Positions 8,700 to 17,900 of a stretch of DNA of 64,000 bases are shown here, piece after piece. The notes under the pieces are model-generated. The model made no database searches. It was given only the letters and a program-made list of their open reading frames with translations, and was not told where the DNA came from. The position numbers and the translations under genes were made by a program. Origin of the DNA: JAJRVM01 sp041752115 (lineage in GTDB: Bacteria > Planctomycetota > Planctomycetia > Pirellulales > Pirellulaceae); contig JBGSHS010000051.1 in NCBI GenBank assembly GCA_041752115.1, positions 28,034 through 92,033 on the forward strand. Reading direction: 5' to 3'. Position 1 is the first letter of the stretch, and every line of letters starts with the position of its first letter.

Positions 8700-9164
8700 G
8701 CGTCTCAATCTCCATGGGTTGATTATAGGCCCCGCGCCCCCCCACTTCCAGTCTCATGTCCACTTCTTCCGAGTTCATCGTGTTGCGGATATCCCGAAGC
8801 GAATCAACCAGTCGCGCATTGGGGAAATGGACGCGAACCATCGTGCCGTCGAGCGTTTCGAATGTTTCCGCGCGAGTCACTGCGTCTCTTCGGCCTGATC
8901 TTCACCACAATTGTAATAGTGAATACAGGGGACACTCATCATCAACTGAACTGGATCACCACAGGAGCCCGCGAATCCTCCGTGCACGACCAGCCTTCGC
9001 GTGAGGCAACTCACTTCTTTCCGGTCGGATCGCCCGTAATCGAGAATCGAGTCTGCCTCATTGTCACCGCCCCGAATGTATTGGGCCTTCATCCAGACCT
9101 GGTGGTTCTTTCGTAGTCGGCAGAGGTTCGACCACAGGTCGTCTGTCTCTTGCGGAGTAGTCAT
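8700..9164 (-). pseudogene. Decayed T4 Rnl1-like RNA ligase paralogue
   Basis: Translation from the ATG at 9164 (MTTPQETDDLWSNLCRLRKN) parallels the intact ligase at 4000-5262 through GEDQAEE, then breaks at a frameshift near 8878. It resumes in another frame (MTRAETFETLDGTMVRV, DMRLEVGG) and ends by deletion near 8700. The motif I lysine that would carry AMP is replaced by threonine (KLDG to TLDG), and motifs III to V are gone, so it cannot be an active ligase. Confidence 0.85.
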
Positions 9165-9474
9165 CTGATGCGGCGCTCCGTGACTGTTTCTCGTTTGAAA
9201 ACCCTGAGCTTCACAGGTTCCAGGAAGTCGTGTTGCAAGCCCTTCAGTTTCTCGGACAGGGCCACCAGGTTCATAGTCCGCTGCAGATAATCACCACCAT
9301 CATGACAGGGCAAGCGGGATGTCGGCAACACGGTCCGCTTGCTTCGCGTAAGCTGACCGTTGATCACAGCGTTGCCGGACACGCCCCCCTTGATATCGGA
9401 ACGTACCACACCTGCGAACCCTGTATAAATCTTGACGGTAAGTACATCGCACGAAACCGCGTGCCTTCATCGAC

Positions 9475-10953
9475 TCACCCGACAACCGCCCTGATCAGCG
9501 CCGACAGCTCGTCGATGAGGTCGCTCGGCTCGGTCCAAATCACGTGGGGATACTGACGCGTGTCGAAAGGTACGGCGTCGTAGTCGGTGTCTTGGACGGT
9601 CCATATCACCGTCTTCCCAAGTCCATGGGCGAATCCAGCTTCGTAAAAAACGTTGGGCCGTGCTCCGGTCGCGTCAGCGACCAGAAACCGCGAGTCTTGG
9701 ATAGCATTGGTGACCCGCGCATCAATCCGCTCGGTGTGCGGAACATCGTCCACTCGGAAAGCCACGTAGCCGGCTTTCTCTATAGCCGGACGAAGGCCCT
9801 GGGCATACAGCGCAAGGAGTTCGGGAGCGAACGACATCGCCACGAACACTTGACGCGTCAGGGTTGACGAGCGGTGGTGCTTCTCCAGATAGTCAAACCC
9901 TTCGGCAGTGACTTGCACAGTCAACCGCGCATCATTTCTTCGCGGCTTGGGATCAACGGAAACAAGTCGTCGGTCGAGAAGTGAATCAAGATAGAACTGT
10001 GCTTCTTCGGGCAGCGAACACCAGGCGAACACGCAGTCGTTATCCCAGTTGAGCTCGACCATCGCGCCCGGGAAAGGTGTACGCCGCTCGATGGCCCGCA
10101 GCAAGAGATTCATCTTGTCACGCGGTCGATAGACCGGCAGAGAATCCAAGAGTGTTTGAACGTGTTCCGGGGTCAGGTAGGGCGGCGGAAGCCCCTCCAG
10201 GACCTGCTGTCGGATCCATGGTGACAGGTTCTCCAATTCAATCCTCTTGTCCCGTATCTGAACAATGGCCAAGGACCAACTCACTCGATAGGAACCACAT
10301 CTCGGGCACTGCACATTGAGCCACTCAGGTGGAGCGGATTCGGGGGCATTCACGCTCGCTTCCCTGCCGCAGAGGCAACAGCCGCCAACGCCCCAGGCAC
10401 GCGCGACGTGTCGCAGATCGCGGTGGAATACGCGGGCGTCCGAAAGACATGCGCCAGAAATCGTGGCATCGGTGAACTTGGCGTCCCGGAGGTCGGCCCC
10501 CGTGAACACAACGTCTAGTAGGCGGCTGCCTTCCAGATTGGCGCCGCGCAGATTCGCGTCTCGAAAAATGGCCTTGTCGAGCCAAGCGTGAGACAGGTCC
10601 GCTCTCGCCAGATCCGCGCCGGAAAAATCGGGTGCAGGATACACAAATGCGATCCGCAGATCGCGCAGCGACGCCTGCGTGAGACAAGCGTTGCACAGGC
10701 TCGCGCCTCCCAACTGAGCGTGGTCGAGATTGGCTTTCTCCAGGTTTGCCCTCTGTAGATCCACTTTCTCCAGGCAGGCGCCCGATAGATCGGCGCCGTA
10801 CAGGTCCGCATCGCAGAGGTTAGCGCCACCCAGATCTACTCCCGCTAATGCAGCGCCGGGTGCTCGAATTATCTGACCAGGATGGTGTCGACGCCACTGG
10901 GCGATCGCTTCGGAACCGCATTTGAGAATGTTTTCGTGCGATTCGATTTCCAT
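9475..10953 (-). CDS. Pentapeptide-repeat, zinc-ribbon, TIR-like/deoxyribosyltransferase-fold protein
   Basis: A 492-residue protein. The ATG at 10953 has GAGGTG upstream and opens the conserved sequence (MEIESHENILKCGSEAIAQW); the frame continues upstream without family features. Residues ~35-175 are pentapeptide repeats (A-D/N-L-x-x, as in GANLCDADLYGADLSGA). Residues ~190-220 hold a Cys pair set (CLC...CPRC) like a zinc ribbon. Residues ~368-492 form a TIR-like or nucleoside 2-deoxyribosyltransferase-like domain: VFVAMSF start, VADATG, and NVFYEAGFAHGLGK with Glu438 as the expected catalytic acid. Such domains often cleave NAD or nucleotides in conflict systems. The pentapeptide helix would be the sensor or scaffold (inference). 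Its 3' end is duplicated at 5560-5640. Confidence 0.75.
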   Translation of the reverse strand: MEIESHENILKCGSEAIAQWRRHHPGQIIRAPGAALAGVDLGGANLCDADLYGADLSGACLEKVDLQRANLEKANLDHAQLGGASLCNACLTQASLRDLRIAFVYPAPDFSGADLARADLSHAWLDKAIFRDANLRGANLEGSRLLDVVFTGADLRDAKFTDATISGACLSDARVFHRDLRHVARAWGVGGCCLCGREASVNAPESAPPEWLNVQCPRCGSYRVSWSLAIVQIRDKRIELENLSPWIRQQVLEGLPPPYLTPEHVQTLLDSLPVYRPRDKMNLLLRAIERRTPFPGAMVELNWDNDCVFAWCSLPEEAQFYLDSLLDRRLVSVDPKPRRNDARLTVQVTAEGFDYLEKHHRSSTLTRQVFVAMSFAPELLALYAQGLRPAIEKAGYVAFRVDDVPHTERIDARVTNAIQDSRFLVADATGARPNVFYEAGFAHGLGKTVIWTVQDTDYDAVPFDTRQYPHVIWTEPSDLIDELSALIRAVVG

Positions 10954-11164
10954 GAGATGACACCTCGCAACGACTGGTCTCGCGTCACGTCGCGTTACGA
11001 CATCCGTCGAGTGGACTTCCGCCCACTCCGTCTTCTTCGGAAGATTTGCTGCGCTGCCCAACACGACGTCAAGCTGTGACCTGAGACGGGGAACTACGAA
11101 CGCGCTCGCGGGCAAATCACGGCAATAATAACAACTGTGCAAATGGGTCTACCCTCGCCTGCTC

Positions 11165-12067
11165 TCATTCGACATCGATGAAGTCGCTCACGCACGGTTC
11201 GCCATATGCTGCCCACGCTGTGCGCTGTTCGATGTTTTGGCCGATACTCACTCGGCTCTGATAATGCACGTGGCCGGACAGGATCAGTAACTCCGCGGAG
11301 GGGTGCGAGCGCATGATTTCCAATATTGCATCTCCCATCGCTTTGCAGCCGGCGTGCGGCGCCCAAGTATCCCAGTGCAACCCTCGCGGCGGCGTCGCGG
11401 GCAAGAATGGCGGTACATGTGTAACCAGAATCACGCGACGGCTTGTCGTCAAGGCCAGGGGTAGAACCCGCCGGATGTGTTCTGCCGCCTCGTTTCCCAA
11501 CGCTTGCAAATGATCGGCCAGCGGCTGCCAGTCCACATCTTCATAGGTAAGCCGACATCTCATCCAGTCGACTGTGGATGCATCAAATCCCTTCAAACCC
11601 ACCAACCGATGCGGTCCCCGTTTCCAGTATCGCAGATCTTCGATGGCCTTCCAGTCGTTGAGCACAGTCCGACTGGATCCAAGGTCGCCGTAGCCGCCGT
11701 CGGCCCAGCCGCCGTGTCCGATCAGGGTCGTATCGGCGGTGAGTTGAATCGGCTCACACTGGTCAAGCCCGCGCAGGTACTGGGAGCCTTCCATCGTTTT
11801 CCGCACTTCATCTCGTGTCCGCGCAAAGGTGCCATGATAGAAGTCATGATTGCCCAACACAAAGAACACGGGGCGGTGGACGTATTGCTCAAGTTTTCGC
11901 AGATGGTTTGTCAGCAAGGGCGATTCGGAAATGTCGCCGCTGACGACCAACGCGTCATACTCCGCCGCAGCCAGTCGTTCGAGGAACGGCGTCAATTCGT
12001 CCCAGGGAAACTCCACGGATTGAGTCACGAACACCAAGTGCGGATCCGCAACCCAGGCAAGTATCAT
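11165..12067 (-). CDS. Calcineurin-like metallophosphoesterase
   Basis: A 300-residue protein with all the metal-binding motifs of the calcineurin-like phosphoesterase superfamily: DPH near residue 8 (VADPHL), GDISES near 44, GNHDFYHG near 73, THVPP near 221 and GHVHYQSR near 269. It probably hydrolyses phosphomonoesters or cyclic/dinucleotide substrates with two metal ions. The substrate cannot be told from sequence. No signal peptide is visible, so it is likely cytoplasmic. It lies upstream of, and co-oriented with, the pentapeptide/TIR-like gene (212 bp gap), so the two might be co-transcribed. Confidence 0.85.
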   Translation of the reverse strand: MILAWVADPHLVFVTQSVEFPWDELTPFLERLAAAEYDALVVSGDISESPLLTNHLRKLEQYVHRPVFFVLGNHDFYHGTFARTRDEVRKTMEGSQYLRGLDQCEPIQLTADTTLIGHGGWADGGYGDLGSSRTVLNDWKAIEDLRYWKRGPHRLVGLKGFDASTVDWMRCRLTYEDVDWQPLADHLQALGNEAAEHIRRVLPLALTTSRRVILVTHVPPFLPATPPRGLHWDTWAPHAGCKAMGDAILEIMRSHPSAELLILSGHVHYQSRVSIGQNIEQRTAWAAYGEPCVSDFIDVE

Positions 12068-12197
12068 TGTTTCATCCCCATGGCTAAACGGCGTTGGCGG
12101 AACTGAGACGCTCGTACTCAGACGTCAACCCAGATGACAACTTCGCGGGCCCGCGGTGGAACGAATCGGTCACCTACACAGAACAGAACCACCCTCA

Positions 12198-12455
12198 TCA
12201 GGGCTGCCGACTAATCCCGCGCGCACGTGGTATTAGCTCTTCTCGAAGGTGCAGCCGCCCACCTGCCGTGTTCCGATATCGAATGGCAGAAAGATGCCGC
12301 TGGTCGAAGGGCAAAAGACTCGCTCGATCGATTGTCACGATGATCAGGGGCTTTGCCGCAGCAACCAAATCGCGTCCATTACACCATACCGTTAGTTTTT
12401 TCAGACGAGTGATTTCTCTGAGCCTCTTGGGAGACTCTTTGAACGCCAGCGACAT
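12198..12455 (-). CDS. Small hypothetical ORF downstream of the TIR membrane protein
   Basis: An 85-codon frame whose ATG lies six bases after the stop of the TIR gene on the same strand, a spacing compatible with translational coupling. The peptide (MSLAFKESPKRLREITRLKK...) has no recognisable domain and no independent ribosome-binding site. It may be chance. The rest of 12068-12461 contains nothing I recognise. Confidence 0.25.
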   Translation of the reverse strand: MSLAFKESPKRLREITRLKKLTVWCNGRDLVAAAKPLIIVTIDRASLLPFDQRHLSAIRYRNTAGGRLHLREELIPRARGISRQP

Positions 12456-12461
12456 CTTCTG

Positions 12462-13490
12462 TTATCGAAACTGTCCGGTTTGAATTCGCCAGAGCCGGTC
12501 CTGGTAGTGGCGAGTCGCCGCAGTTCGAGAAGACACGTACTCTTGGTAAGCCTCGCGGTAGGAATGGTACTTGTGACGGAAGTACCATACCCGACAAATC
12601 GCGTGAGCGAAGAGTATTCCGGCAAGGACAAGACAGACTGTCAGGCGTGTGCCCGGTTCGAGGCTCTCGATGAACATCCAGCCTTTGTCGAGCGCCAACC
12701 ATTCGACGACCAACCTGTCCCAAGGAACAAATTCACCTCCTGCAATCAGATCGAGACCAATAATGAATAGAACGGCATCGACGGCTAAACACGCTAATGT
12801 CCAGAATGCTGTTCCCGCCCACGTAGGATCTCGAGCGGCAGACATCCACGTGTAACGCACGCGACAACGTCTTCGCTTGTCCTTCCAGGCTCCCTCGATC
12901 GCCAAGAGTCTGCGACTGTAATCATCGTGTGCTTCGCGTATTTCCTTCTGGACCCTCCACTCTTTCACGAACACTAAGTCCTCGCGACAAAGCTCCACGC
13001 GGTCCTCAGTTGTTAAGTCGGCGTTCGGCAGATCCAGCACATCGCGGATCATCTGGCACAACACTTCGACATCGCGATCAAAATCGGAACCGGATCGCAC
13101 ACCGGCGCCATGCCTCAGAGCCAACTCACGTATACTCTCCGGCAACACCTGCTGCTTGGGGAGGGGCGTATCCATCACCGAAACCGGAATGACAGGTTTG
13201 CCGCTTTGCAGTGCAAGCTCGATTTCCATGCGAACATAGTCGACCGACGACCACAGACGCCATTCTCCATCTTCTTCAGCAAATAGCCATGAACGCCCGA
13301 TGACTACCAGGATCACATCCGCGCGTGACAATTCATATTTCAGGTGGTCGGGAAAAGAAACACCCGCCGGCATATCTTCGACATCGACAAAGACGGATCC
13401 GTCCCCAAAGCAGTCAACTAACCTACCATATATCCGCATGGTGACATCAATACTGTCGCTTCGGCGGTAAGAAATGAAGATGGCCGGCAT
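12462..13490 (-). CDS. TIR-domain protein with two C-terminal membrane helices
   Basis: About 342 residues from the ATG at 13490. A GTG two codons earlier (13496) is better spaced from the AGGGG sequence and could be the true start. Residues 1-150 are a bacterial TIR_2 domain (PAIFISYRRSDS, FVDVEDMPAGVSF, VILVVIGRSWL, and VRMEIELAL carrying the glutamate expected for NADase activity). A basic, probably coiled linker covers about 180-225. Two hydrophobic segments follow near 240-262 (FWTLACLAVDAVLFIIGLD) and 290-312 (LTVCLVLAGILFAHAICRV). Membrane-anchored TIR proteins are usually sensors or effectors that deplete NAD on activation. The first 120 residues closely resemble the TIR domain at 37390. 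Confidence 0.85.
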   Translation of the reverse strand: MPAIFISYRRSDSIDVTMRIYGRLVDCFGDGSVFVDVEDMPAGVSFPDHLKYELSRADVILVVIGRSWLFAEEDGEWRLWSSVDYVRMEIELALQSGKPVIPVSVMDTPLPKQQVLPESIRELALRHGAGVRSGSDFDRDVEVLCQMIRDVLDLPNADLTTEDRVELCREDLVFVKEWRVQKEIREAHDDYSRRLLAIEGAWKDKRRRCRVRYTWMSAARDPTWAGTAFWTLACLAVDAVLFIIGLDLIAGGEFVPWDRLVVEWLALDKGWMFIESLEPGTRLTVCLVLAGILFAHAICRVWYFRHKYHSYREAYQEYVSSRTAATRHYQDRLWRIQTGQFR

Positions 13491-14127
13491 CGTCACATGG
13501 TCCCCTACCTTTAGACATTCTCGTTGTCTCTGAACACTCGGACCAATTCGCTCAGCTTTCCCACCGCCTCCACGGTTTCGGATTCTCATTGTTCTTCGTT
13601 GCCTGCCTGGCGGAAAACCAGGAGCACACGATCGACTTGCTCCGGACGGCTTCCCACTCGGATCCCCCGGCCGCAACCGGCATACTGGTAGCTGTTCTCT
13701 CGACGCTCCCGTTCTTCTCCGACAACAGTGGGGGCAAACGGGGAGCAATGGTATTCTGATCTGTCATCCCCAGGCCCATCTGACACTTCTGAGACTACCG
13801 AACCATCCTCGTTCCGAAGAGAGAATGCCGCGACAGTATAACCGACTGCTGCTCACAGATGAAGCGACGCCCCTCCATGAGCTAAGTTGTGCCGTTGGCG
13901 GTGGAAAGGCGGCCATTCCGCCAGGTTGTTCGTGAGCACATGATCTGTCCAGGCTGGAGCATCGCTGCGTCTGGCTTTCCCCGCCGTACGGTAAGGTGGC
14001 GTGGATCACAGACTGTGCGGGACACAGTCGCACGGCCTGATGAGTCGTGTGACCAGGAGAATCAAGTGGTGAGCAGGCCCTGCAATAGCATCGTGCTATA
14101 TACCTATTCCATAGAATACCATCTAGC
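13491..14127. other. Intergenic region, nothing recognised
   Basis: About 640 bp upstream of the TIR membrane protein. Short open frames on both strands have no domain or ribosome-binding-site support. It presumably holds the promoter of the minus-strand TIR gene. Confidence 0.4.
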
Positions 14128-14571
14128 TTGCCTGTCGCACGACGCGTGGAGACAACTCACCGACAGCACATTACCGAGATTGTCCGTTGGCGGCGAGACA
14201 ACAACGATTCGGTCCATACGCGTTCGCCTGAAGAAGAAAGAGACGCCGAGGTGGACGAGTACTTGAAGACGCGGTCTGCCAAGTTGATCAAGCGAATTCG
14301 AGACAAGGGAACGCCGCTAATCCACACAGAGTGCGAGAAGTGGTACAGCGAGGCAATTGGGGACGAGACACTCGGCGAGACGCTCAAACAGCACCTGCGG
14401 GACGCTCATGAGGGATATGCCTCGTTGAAGCATCTGGCCGAGTCATTTGACACCGAGGAGAGTATCAGGTCTACACCTCCGGAACAGTTGAAAAGGGATT
14501 GTCAACAACAAGAGAACGAGGCGTTTCGAGCTGCACGCATTGCCGCGATGAAAGCGGCACCGGGCCTGTAA
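14128..14571 (+). pseudogene. 3' fragment of the zinc-ribbon trypsin-like protease gene
   Basis: From about 14250 the frame reads VDEYLKTRSAKLIKRIRDKG, ECEKWYSEAIGD, ETLKQHLRDAHEGYASLKH, LAESFDTEE. This closely parallels the C-terminal ~115 residues of the protease at 49382-51295, including the terminal AAxGL. No protease, zinc-ribbon or membrane part precedes it, and the first ~40 codons are unrelated. It is a duplicated 3' fragment. Whether it is still expressed is unknown, since the helical tail could in principle be a free-standing decoy. Confidence 0.75.
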
Positions 14572-14601
14572 CACCACTGGTCGATCGACACCCACGTTGT
14601 G

Positions 14602-14800
14602 TCACGCGCTCCTCGTAACTCCGCACTGATTCACACAACCGATGGCATCGGCGTGCAGGTACTTCTCCGCCACGATCTGCTGGCAGCAAGCGCGTAGTGC
14701 CTCTTCCTCCCAGCACGCGGATTCGAGAAACTGCAGCGATGTACGAGGATGGCACCTGGAGGGAGACATCGTACTGCTGTCGTCCATCGCCCCAACGGAT
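14602..14800 (-). pseudogene. Decayed remnant of an unidentified gene
   Basis: Minus-strand frames give SLQFLESACWEEEALRACC then QQIVAEKYLHADAIG, interrupted by a frameshift near 14745 (the preceding coding-looking part, RQQYDVSLQVPSSYIAAV, is in another frame). A more degraded relative lies at about 60-200. The parent family is not recognised. The remaining DNA to 14970 shows nothing. Confidence 0.4.
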
Positions 14801-14970
14801 CATGGCGAGCCGCGTATCGGTTCTGAATGAATCTTGGCGGCAAGTAACACAGTCGCCCCTTTTTCCAACCGTCAGCGCCTGGGCCAGTTACCAAGCCTTT
14901 CACTGTCCGGGGCCGATTTCTGCGTCAACGCGGTCATGAAACATGCAAAGCCGCGTCAACCAGTACGCTC

Positions 14971-17900
14971 CTAATCCATGGTGGGAATGTTGCAGCGAAC
15001 CGTTACGGGCCCCGGCAATTCCTCGACCATCAGCCTCGGCTGTAATTGTGCGATCACCTGATATGTGCCGGGTCGACTGGGACTTTCGGTCACCTGCACC
15101 TCAGCATACTTCAACGGACATCGAATCTTCTCCTCTTCCGCCGGATTCTCGTCAGCAGAAACGTACTCGCGAATCCAACGGCTAAGCACTGTCTCGACCT
15201 CCTTCTGCTCACGAAAGCTGCCGATTTGCAGCGAGAAGATCCTCATCAAGTAGTGCGCAAATCGCGATAGGACCATGATGCAAGGCAGGCCAGAGGCAAT
15301 TACATCTTTACGTCTTGCTTGCTCATCGTGCCACTCGCTAGATGGTATTTGATGTAAAGTCACCGACTTTGAGAAGAAGGCGTAGTCGGTGTTCTTGTAG
15401 TGGCACAGCGTCTGAAAACCGAGGTTTCCCAATTCAGCCTCTCGCCGATCGCTGATTTGGATTTCCGTCGGAGAATTCACCGCCAGATCGCCGTCCTCGC
15501 TTTGGAACGTATGGGAAGCCAATCCGGACACCTGGCCACCGCCGTGAACACCCTCAATCGCCACACAGAGCCCCGTCTCTCGGAACGCGTTGGTCAGACA
15601 AGTCATGTAGGCGTACGCTGGGTTCATCCAGCAGTAGTAATCAGAATCGGCAGGTACGGGTGGGGATCCTGCGGCTGTAATCGGGAGTTCTTCGAAGTGG
15701 AACTCCTTGGTGGGCATCGTCGTCTCGCCGTAGGGCAATCGCGCCAGGACACGCGGCACGGTCAATACCAGGTATTTCGATTGCTCTGACTCACGCAAAG
15801 TGTTCCAGGAGGCATATTCGATCCCGCGGAACTTGCTCGCAACGTCGTGAATTCGATACAAATTGGCAAAGCTATTCAGACCAAAGACGTGCGGGGAAGC
15901 GGCAGATATCACCGGACAGTGAACCGCTGCTGCAACCTGTGAGATATTCGTCAGCAACTCGACATCTGCCGGTGAATGGTCAAACCAGTAATCGCACAAC
16001 AGAGCCCCGAAAGGCTCCCCCCCCGCGGTACCGAATCTATGTCGGTACAGCTTATCGTAGAGGCAACCCCGATCAAGTGTTGACGAGCGGCGAAAATCCG
16101 ACGCCAACTCGTCCTTTCCGACGTTCCACACCTGGATCTTCAAATCCTCCGCCGTATCCGTGCTGGTGACCAGATACTGCAGTCCTCTCCAGCTTCCTTC
16201 GAGTGACTGAAAATGTGGATGATGCATCACTTCGGCTATTTGCCTGGAGAGCATCGCGTCGACTAATTCCACTTTGCGTGTCAGGAACGGCTGCAGAGCC
16301 TCTGGGTCCGTCCATTCCTTGGCAGCACACGCACTGCGCAGCATTAAGAGCAGTTCGGCTCGGCCGCGCAGGATCCCTTGTTCCAGCCGCGCCAACAACG
16401 GCGTCATTTCCGTGAGTACGGTATCTGCAACGACAGGAGCGGGTTCGGCAATGTCCGCCTCAGCCTGAGAGAGACCTTGATTGGTGGCTGGAGCAACAGA
16501 GTCATAGATGTCTTGCGAGGAGAGAACCCGTTCCTCCAGTATCGTCAGCCACTCCTCGCAGTCACTGCGTGTCTTCAGGAGTGCCTTCGCCGCAGGGATT
16601 TGCTCAGCCACCTTTGCCGGTTCAAAATCCTGCATACTGTGAAATTGCAGTCGCACCGCCAATACTGAATCATCGGCTCCCAGATAGTTCGAGACTTGCA
16701 GGTCAAGTGACGGTGCACTGGCTCTGAGAAAGTCATTCAGATTATCCCGATCCACATAAATGAACTGTCGCACATCCAGTGGAACGCGATCAGATGAGCC
16801 CGTGAAGTTACCGAGCACGCCTACCACGAAGGGGATCTCGTGACGAACTGGCTCCTGCGCGACGTGTACCGTATATGGAATGTTGACACGTGGCCGACGT
16901 ACACGCTGTAGCTTGTCCAGCAACGACGCGACGCCTCCAATGGGAAGACTCGCAATCCCCATCCCTCCCAGCTGCGCTATGGCAAAGCCGACACTCTCAT
17001 TCGATTCACTATCGATCAGTAAGGCGCCCGACCAGCTTTGCTGTTCCAACCACCGCAGCATGCACAAAGGCTGGAGACGAAGCCCTAGTCCTTCCGTCTT
17101 GGTGACCCGAAAGCGAGTCCACACCGGCGATCCCGTTTCCGTGCAACTCAAGGCGTAGACAATCGAGTTCGCCTTGGCCTCCCGCCGTGGTGAACAATCT
17201 GCGACTTGGCTTTCGTCGGCCAGGTCCATTACAAGCACGTCGTCCGACTGTTGCAGGTCGCTCGAAAAGACGGTTCGGCCAGGCGGAATCCTGGCCTGCA
17301 AAACAGTTCCCGCTGGCACAACCGATTGGACGTTGACTTCCGCAGGGTTTCCCATGGCCGCCAGAATCCGTCGCGTCGTCACCATTCGTTTGCCGGGGAG
17401 CGGGAAGGCTGGTCCCATTACCGTTTGTCCGTGGGTGACCAGGATATGAAGCGCCTTCGTCCACTTTGCACGACATTCCGCCAGGACGTTCTGAATCGGC
17501 GTCAATTCACACGTCTCAACTCCAGACACATCAATTGTCAGTGGCATTCCTTCGTCAATGTTGATGGTCGGCGCCGCTTCGTCTCGATTCCATGCGTACT
17601 CCCGCCCCCCCACGCCCAGGCGACGGATAGGCTCGTCCGGAATCCTGAGGAGTTCCGATCCATCCTCTGGCGGGTCGCTGATCCGTAATCGACCACCTTG
17701 AACAAAGAGGCCGACGGTCGTCACGCCGCTGTTACGCACCACGATTGCGTGTCCGCTCTCGGGCAACCACTCCAAACCCTCCTTCTTCGTACCGCTGACT
17801 TCGCGATTGCTGTTTCTGGCCACGGCTTTGAGCACCGCGACTTGTTCGCTCGCATCCGCCAACGGTATCCGCGCCAGCGTGCCAAGAGCCCATGTGCCCA

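Larger units (their letters stand above)
8450..9545. repeat. Segmental duplication, copy 2
   Basis: Counterpart of 3795-5645. Relative to copy 1 it lacks the C-terminal ~60% of the ligase gene, which is replaced by ~80 unrelated bases around 8617-8700. It runs into the 3' end of the intact pentapeptide/TIR-like gene. The Ro60 gene, Y RNA and small membrane protein lie between the two copies. Confidence 0.8.
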
